A stretch of DNA of 64,000 bases from Hemicordylus capensis (lineage: Eukaryota > Chordata > Lepidosauria > Squamata > Cordylidae): contig NC_069657.1 of assembly GCF_027244095.1 (NCBI RefSeq), forward strand, positions 146,998,857 to 147,062,856. Direction: 5' to 3'. This document shows positions 59,901 through 64,000 of the stretch, in pieces; position 1 is the first letter of the stretch; the number at the start of each line of letters is the position of its first letter. A model generated the notes under the pieces. It did no database searches. It was not told where the DNA came from and saw only the letters and a list, made by a program, of their open reading frames with translations. The position numbers were made by a program, and so were the translations under genes.

Positions 59901-62900
59901 ACATTATGCTTTAAACCCTTTGATCTAGACACCACTCTGTTGATTGTGGAAAAACACTCTTTCCAAAGCATACCGGGAGGGGAGTCCTGCTGTGCCCTTC
60001 CATTACAAGTAGGCAACTACTGAAGGAGCCTAGGGCTATTCAGTACTGAAGACCCTAGGGCTATTCAGTACAGAACATGGCATTTGGAACCATACAACTA
60101 TCCTGTGGTTCCTGTGAAGCATGTGGTAGGACATAAACCCTATGAATGAACTGAAGAGCAGAAGCAATACCCAAAAGGAAGCCAAAATACTTTCCTCTTC
60201 AGTGACTATTTTTTATAACTAAAGCCATTAGTTGGCTGCAAACCATGACACTGCTCCCTGTCTAGTAATCAGCAGAATAGCAAGCACTCCTATTGCACGG
60301 CTAGTAGGTGCTCACTTCTTCAAAATGCAGACAACTATGGTAGGAAACTATCTAAAATGAAACTGAAGGGAAACTGGGGGAAAACCCTCAAATTTGAAGG
60401 GAAACCCTCAAATCAGCTTTAGAACAACCCTGTGTAGTGACCAGTCTCCCCTCCCTCTAAAAGAGTTAACAGGAAGTGAACCCTTGACTGACAGGCTGGT
60501 GACCTACAGAGATTGTTCAATCAGTCCACTGTGGGGGTAGGAACTAGAGAGCTGTTGCTGGGAATTCTGGGAACAAGAAAGTAAATTCTGTGCTATAGGA
60601 GCAAGGGGACATGTGGCAATGGAGTTTGCTGCAACAGGATGACTGCAACTCTTGGAAGCTAGAACTGCAAGGGCTTGATTCTCAACAGGGGTTTGGTAAG
60701 TTCAAGGAAAAAAGGAAGCCAAGGCTAGGGGCCTCAGAAGTTTAGGGCAGGAGAAAGTGGTTTAGTAAGAATTTGCTTTAGCATTTCTGTTTCTTTGGTG
60801 TGTGCTTTGCATTTCTGGAATATCTGTTTTTTGGAACTAAGTAACTGAGATTTTACTGTATGCCGCCCTAGTATTATTCGGGGTGCTGCTGAAGTATTTT
60901 TGTAACCTACTAAATATTATTAAGTATATCTAACCAACCAAAAGCCTCAGACGGAACCAGTCTGTAGTAATTAAAAAGGACTCTGTAACCATTTAAGCGT
61001 TCTTAAATGCAACCTAAAACTGAAGCGCAAGACAACCTATTTTTGTAATAATTAAATAAAACCTTTTTTGTTCTTTTCTTTTTACAAGCCTCTCAGAGTT
61101 GGTTTTGAACTCAGGAAAAGCGGGGGGCAGAAAAGGGGATTTTTCTGGTGCAAAAGCATCCTCAAGCACTCAGCAGCTATCAGTTTTTCTCATCCCATGT
61201 AGGCATACATGTGGAAGGGTTTTTTAAAAATATTTGCCCAATACCTAGTTACAGAAGGACATTGGATTAAAGCACCCAATCCACTGGTTCAGTTCCCTGC
61301 AAGTTTTTGGGTGCTTGGAGGCAGCATTTTAAATCTATCAGAAATATAGAAAGGTTTTATGAGAAGCCCACCCAGGCAGCTGAGCAGGGATGACTCAGCA
61401 TTTTCTTTCCCTCATGTGAGCTAGTTCCGAGACAAAGGCTTCAATGCCCTACACCCTGTAATAGTGGCACTGAGTTCTCCACATGCAGGTAGCTTAACAG
61501 TTTGCTAAAAACATCTGTTAGGGAGAATATGCCTCTTCGATTGGGAAATATTTCAAATAAAGTAAGCCTGCTTCTAATGCTAATTTATTTACTTTATTAG
61601 GAATATTTACCAGAAGTCCAACACAAAACTGATATTCTTGGTCTAGACTGTGATCAAGGTTAAATCACATGGAAGAACAGATTACTAACTCTGCTTTTCT
61701 GTAGGGAGGAGTCATGGGAGATAGTTGGGTGGGAGTACAAGGACCACCATGCTATCCTTCTGCGTACCAGTTTACAGATTATTTATTATACTTCTAAACG
61801 GCCCTTCCTCCAAGGAGATCAGGATGGCCAACTATCTAGACAGGTTTAAAAGGGGATTAGACAAATTCATGGAAGATAGGACTATCAATGGCTACTAGCC
61901 TGGACAGTTGTATATTTCCATCAGGATCAGAGACAGCATGACCCTGAACACCAGGCTAGGGAACACCAACAGGAAAGGGTGTTATCCTCTTTCCCCACTT
62001 GTACTTGGTTGGCTACTGTGTGAAGCAGGATGCTAGACTAGACGGGCCTTTGGCCTAATCCAGTAGAGCTTTTTCTTAGGTTCTCCACCCCCATTTTATC
62101 CTCACACCAACCTTGACAGTTAGGCTAGGCTGAGAGATATTCCTTGGTGATTGGCCAAGGATGAGCCAATGTGCTTCATGGTTAAGGAGCGGATCTGAAT
62201 AGGTCTCCTTGTTCCTAGTCCAGCAGTAGGTTTATGGGGGTAAAGCACCTCAGGGGTGTCATTGCGCCATGCTGCTCATATGCAGCAATCTCTCTGCAGA
62301 GTGTGCCACTATATAAGCTAATGAGGCAGATGCCAAGGACTGTTGCAAGCACCTTCCCAAAGTAGGAAACCCCCACAGCTCTCAAACTCTAACACACAGT
62401 GGAGAGAATTTACTAGGAGACCAGCAGTTGCTCCAAGAAGCTTCTGGCGCCAAAGACAAGTCCCTAAAAATAAACACAGCCATTTGGTATGGCCATTTGG
62501 GAGATATTTATACTGACTGAAAGTATTTTAAGTAGCTCTTATCAGTTTCCATGTATATTTACCCAAATATGTACTGGAGAGATTTAATGTTTTTCCCCCT
62601 GTAATATAGTCATCATTGTACTGCAAGTCATTTGTAAATTATAAAATTTTAAAAGCAAAACAAACAAACATAGTCATAGCCTACCTGTCAGGATTGTCAG
62701 AAGCACAGACAGAGTCAATGAGTCCCACATCCAGGGTTCCCTTAAAAAAAAAAACCAAACCCAAAAGTACAGATTATATTACATTATAACCCAGTTCCCA
62801 ACATTCCACTCCATTCTACTGTGACCAAGAAACATAACCCAGCATGTGACCATGCAGTCATGAGTAAGCTTGATTCTTAACAACTGGGATCACTGGGGAA

Positions 62901-63742
62901 AGGCAGCAAGTTAAGCCCTTACCCCAAACAGCCATTTGGATCATTCGTTATCAGCATGGGCATGAGCATGCTTCCTGCATGGCTTGCAAGGGTTAAGCAT
63001 AACTCATAAAATCTTCCATCTGGAACACACACCAGAACAACTTGAAGCATCCTCGTTTCTTGGGTGACATTTTAAAATGCAACTCATTCCCACAGTCTCA
63101 TGCCAGTTGGATTCTACAGTTTCCTGGGCATAATGACCCCTGTACATTCTCCATCTAATGGCACTATGGCTTGGCATCAAGCCCCAAGGAGAGCTCTTTC
63201 CTCCCAGTGCTTAAATGTCAATATGCAGCTCCCATATCCCCCCACTCTTCCTCATTTCTTTGATGAGGCCTGATGAGTTGCTCAGTTTTCCAAACTTCAC
63301 TCAGAGGACACCTACATGCACAAAGATCTGCCCAGTGTAAAGAGTACAGACCCCGATATTATCCTCTTTACCCAGTTCTGTCTTAGGCATGTTCTTTCTT
63401 GCACTACATCTGCTCTCAGACTAGTCAAGGAAATGATGCAACACCATAGCCTTTGGGGATCCTCCTATTTCAGTCTAAGCCCTACCTTACTCTCTATAAA
63501 GGGTGCCCATTAATAATTCGCCTCCTGCTTTCTGAAGCTGCCCAAGGGCTGTACTGTAGCAGGCAGGAGAAAACATCTTTCATCAGCTGCCAGAATACGA
63601 AGGCAGACCCAAATCTCCAACCCAGGGCTCCATCTGATTGCCACTCACCACTGCATTCTTTGGGTTCGCCTGCTCATCTTGCATCTCCCTCAGCTGCTGC
63701 TCTGTAGCACTGTGCACACGACTCAGGACATTAAACCAATCA
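44963..63742 (-). CDS. Myosin-X-like unconventional myosin, 3' thirteen coding exons (PH, MyTH4, FERM, C-terminus)
   Basis: Exons in transcription order: 63649-63742, 62685-62740, 59644-59786, 58402-58596, 56331-56488, 54733-54856, 51808-52105, 51148-51355, 50439-50575, 49427-49550, 48563-49012, 47020-47211, 44963-45076 (TGA). All thirteen join in frame to about 763 residues, the C-terminal third of a MYO10-class protein of about 2,050 residues. Myosin X is an actin motor of filopodia tips; its tail binds phosphoinositides, microtubules and integrins. Motor, IQ and coiled-coil exons must lie right of the window. Identity to human MYO10 looks like 70-80% by eye, with hard-conserved blocks such as VVEKLIRGLAMEDSRNMFAL and ERRRTSFLEGTL. 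That is lower than I would expect for the reptile MYO10 orthologue, so I read it as a MYO10 paralogue. The frame is intact. Introns hold SINEs, an L1 and a CR1. Confidence 0.92.
45077..47019 (-). other. Myosin-X-like intron before the last exon
   Basis: Holds the Sauria SINE tail (45446-45534) and a LINE tail fragment with TTTA units and CTCTGGGCGGTACACAAC (46741-46810). The rest is unassigned. Confidence 0.5.
45446..45534 (+). mobile_element. Sauria-type SINE, 3' half only
   Basis: TTCTACCAAAGACAACCACA, GGGCTCTGTGGGCTCCAGGA and CGACTCGACGGCACACTTCA, then CCTTTACC: the conserved Sauria SINE 3' end. In the first intron upstream of the final myosin exon. Confidence 0.7.
47212..48562 (-). other. 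Myosin-X-like intron with two repeat fragments
   Basis: Contains a SINE tail (47439-47555; GATGGACCAGTGGTCTGACT) and a CR1 3' fragment on the plus strand (about 48145-48350; TGTAAGAGCTGTCTGACAGC, AGAAGCTGGACAGCCATCTG). Nothing else identified. Confidence 0.55.
50321..50352. repeat. Short (CAAA)n microsatellite
   Basis: Runs of CAAA units, slightly interrupted, in a myosin intron. Confidence 0.85.
50809..50962 (-). mobile_element. 5S-headed SINE, short internally deleted copy
   Basis: On the minus strand: GCTGGTCTTGTGGTAGTGAG, TTGCTAAGCAGGGTCTGCTC, then directly CCTTGGAGAGTCGCTGCCAG and the common tail GCTAGATGGACCAGTGGTCT. The segment with the C-box-like word is missing. Confidence 0.65.
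52135..53098 (+). mobile_element. L1 LINE 3' end (ORF2 C-terminus), 5'-truncated, with 17-bp target-site duplication
   Basis: The plus strand encodes L1 ORF2 C-terminal signatures: [55 protein letters not shown] and AKAFWDMIYNELKKKF. A 3' UTR and an A-rich end (AATAAAATTTTAAAATGCAAAAAAAA) follow. AAGAGATACAAAAAACA occurs at 52118-52134 and again at 53098-53114, a perfect duplication. The ORF piece has at least one frame disruption near its start. Antisense to the myosin gene. Confidence 0.93.
52774..53097 (+). other. 3' UTR part of the L1 fragment
   Basis: An A/T-rich stretch downstream of the last recognisable ORF2 codons, running to the A-rich end that precedes the second duplication copy. 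No other feature inside. Confidence 0.6.
53453..53587 (+). mobile_element. 5S-headed SINE family, 3' part only
   Basis: Begins CTGGCTTCTCCAAGATAGGG, continues TGCAACCTTGGAGAAGCCGC and ends AGTATATGGCAGTTTCCTATG. The Pol III head is absent. Confidence 0.7.
55420..55550 (-). mobile_element. tRNA-headed SINE, degraded copy
   Basis: On the minus strand: GAGGTAGAGCACGTCCCAGG and GGTTCAATCCTGGGCATG give a tRNA-like A and B box; the tail region GCTTGGAGAGCTGCTCTC is eroded. In a myosin intron. Confidence 0.5.
57250..57418 (-). mobile_element. MIR/CORE-like tRNA-derived SINE
   Basis: Minus strand: AGTGTGGTGTAGTGGTTAGA, GAGTTCAAATCCCCATTCAG, then GTGACTTTGGGCCAGTCACT. The head and core order resembles MIR. 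A more decayed relative may lie at 62087-62230. Confidence 0.6.
57421..57656 (-). mobile_element. Sauria-type tRNA-derived SINE, near full length
   Basis: Minus strand: AAGTGGCGCAGCTGGGAAAT, GGTTGCTGGTTCGAATCCCC (A and B boxes), GAGGCAATGGTAAACCCCTC, CACAGGGCTCTGTGGGCGCC and an AGTCGAAATC...GGCACACTTTAC tail. Directly abuts the MIR-like SINE. Confidence 0.8.
57691..57886 (-). mobile_element. tRNA-Ala-headed SINE, well preserved
   Basis: Minus strand: GGGGCCATAGTTTAGTGGTA, GAGCATCAGCTTTGCATGCA (compare tRNA-Ala GTAGAGCGCATGCTTTGCATG), body TTCCCTCCCTGGCTTCTCCA and tail TAGATGGACCAAGCGTCTGA with AAGGCAGCTTTCTATGTTCC. The tail is shared with the 5S-headed family. Confidence 0.75.
57970..58262 (+). 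mobile_element. 5S-headed SINE, full-length copy
   Basis: GAGCTGGTCTTGTAGTAGC, TTAGCTAAGCAGTATCCACC, TGGTTGCATATGAAAGGGAG, then the common body and the tail GGTCTGACTCAGTATATCCC. Lies in the myosin intron next to the PH exon 58402-58596. Confidence 0.75.
59787..62684 (-). other. Long myosin-X-like intron
   Basis: Holds a CR1/L3-type LINE tail on the plus strand at about 61825-62085 (GATTAGACAAATTCATGGAA, GATGCTAGACTAGACGGGCC) and a possible MIR-like remnant at 62087-62230. The stretch at about 60.4-61.2 kb has a lone AATAAA and weak LTR-like style but could not be assigned. Confidence 0.5.
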
Positions 63743-64000
63743 CTGTAAAAGAAGGCCAGACCAGAATCCATTTTCAGATGGGCAACACATCCAGACTCAA
63801 TGAAGTGACTAGGCAGGCACAACACACCACAGTATTGTGGCATGATCCCATTTGAATGCTGCAGATTAAGTAAATCAGACAATGGGTGGACCTGCATGTA
63901 TTGTTGTCTGTGGATACCTATATAAGGAGCTGCCTTCTACTGAATCAGTTCATAACTTGTGCAGCACAGTCTCCTCCAACTTGAAATGGTTCTTCAAGAT

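Larger units (their letters stand above)
56331..63742 (-). other. PH-domain exons of the myosin-X-like gene
   Basis: Exons 63649-63742, 62685-62740, 59644-59786, 58402-58596 and 56331-56488. The first exon carries the closing helix of a PH domain (DWFNVLSRVHSATEQQLREM). Next comes a linker (GTLDVGLIDSVCASDNPD), then the tail part of the split PH domain (NSFVIITANRVIHCNSDIPE, EEMHHWISLLQ). The next two exons encode the last PH domain (KKRWFVLTNTALDYYKSSE, TKLGTLVLNSLCSVV, YRVYTKLLNEAMRWASAIQ). Order and spacing match myosin X. The PtdIns(3,4,5)P3-binding basic loop of the preceding domain is in exons outside the window, so lipid binding cannot be judged here. Confidence 0.88.

Noticed and set aside
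60436-61250. Possible solo LTR (AATAAA near 61.07 kb, T-rich stretch after it)
   Set aside because: No defined ends, no target-site duplication and no family match by eye; too weak to call.

Overview
This is vertebrate nuclear DNA, almost certainly from a squamate reptile. The genes have short exons with GT/AG introns. Between them lie several generations of interspersed repeats typical of lizards and snakes: Sauria-type tRNA SINEs, a 5S-rRNA-headed SINE, CR1/L3 and L1 LINE pieces, hAT- and mariner-like MITEs, and a DIRS retroelement. Nothing in the window looks prokaryotic or organellar.

Four protein-coding genes could be rebuilt exon by exon, with splice phases that agree throughout. (1) MTCH2, plus strand: the 3' ten coding exons at about 4.3-11.3 kb, with the 5' exons outside the window. 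(2) A glycine N-acyltransferase-like gene closest to GLYATL3, minus strand: five exons at 24.3 to 13.9 kb, complete at 298 codons. (3) AIP, plus strand: six exons at 31.8-37.0 kb, complete at 330 codons, starting in a CpG-rich promoter. (4) A myosin-X-like gene, minus strand: the last thirteen coding exons at 63.7 to 45.0 kb, carrying the end of the PH array, the MyTH4 domain, the FERM domain and the tail. The 5' motor half lies beyond the right edge. The order is MTCH2(+) GLYATL3-like(-) AIP(+) MYO10-like(-), so the genes sit in alternating tail-to-tail and head-to-head pairs.

The third intron of the GLYATL3-like gene holds a 6.0 kb DIRS-family element (16047-22085) with the classic layout: inverted terminal repeats, an internal complementary region, and gag-like, RT/RNase H and tyrosine-recombinase regions. 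It is a fossil whose frames are broken in several places. An L1 fragment with a perfect 17-bp target-site duplication sits 12 bp upstream of a splice acceptor of the myosin gene. Intergenic spaces (11.3-13.9, 24.3-31.8 and 37.0-45.0 kb) contain repeats and presumed UTRs but no further gene that I can support.

The four genes do not form a pathway: a mitochondrial outer-membrane insertase, an acyl-CoA conjugating enzyme, an HSP90/AHR co-chaperone and an actin motor. The interest lies in gene content and order, in an extra MYO10-type myosin beside AIP, and in the repeat biology. I found no plausible novel operon-like or defence system.
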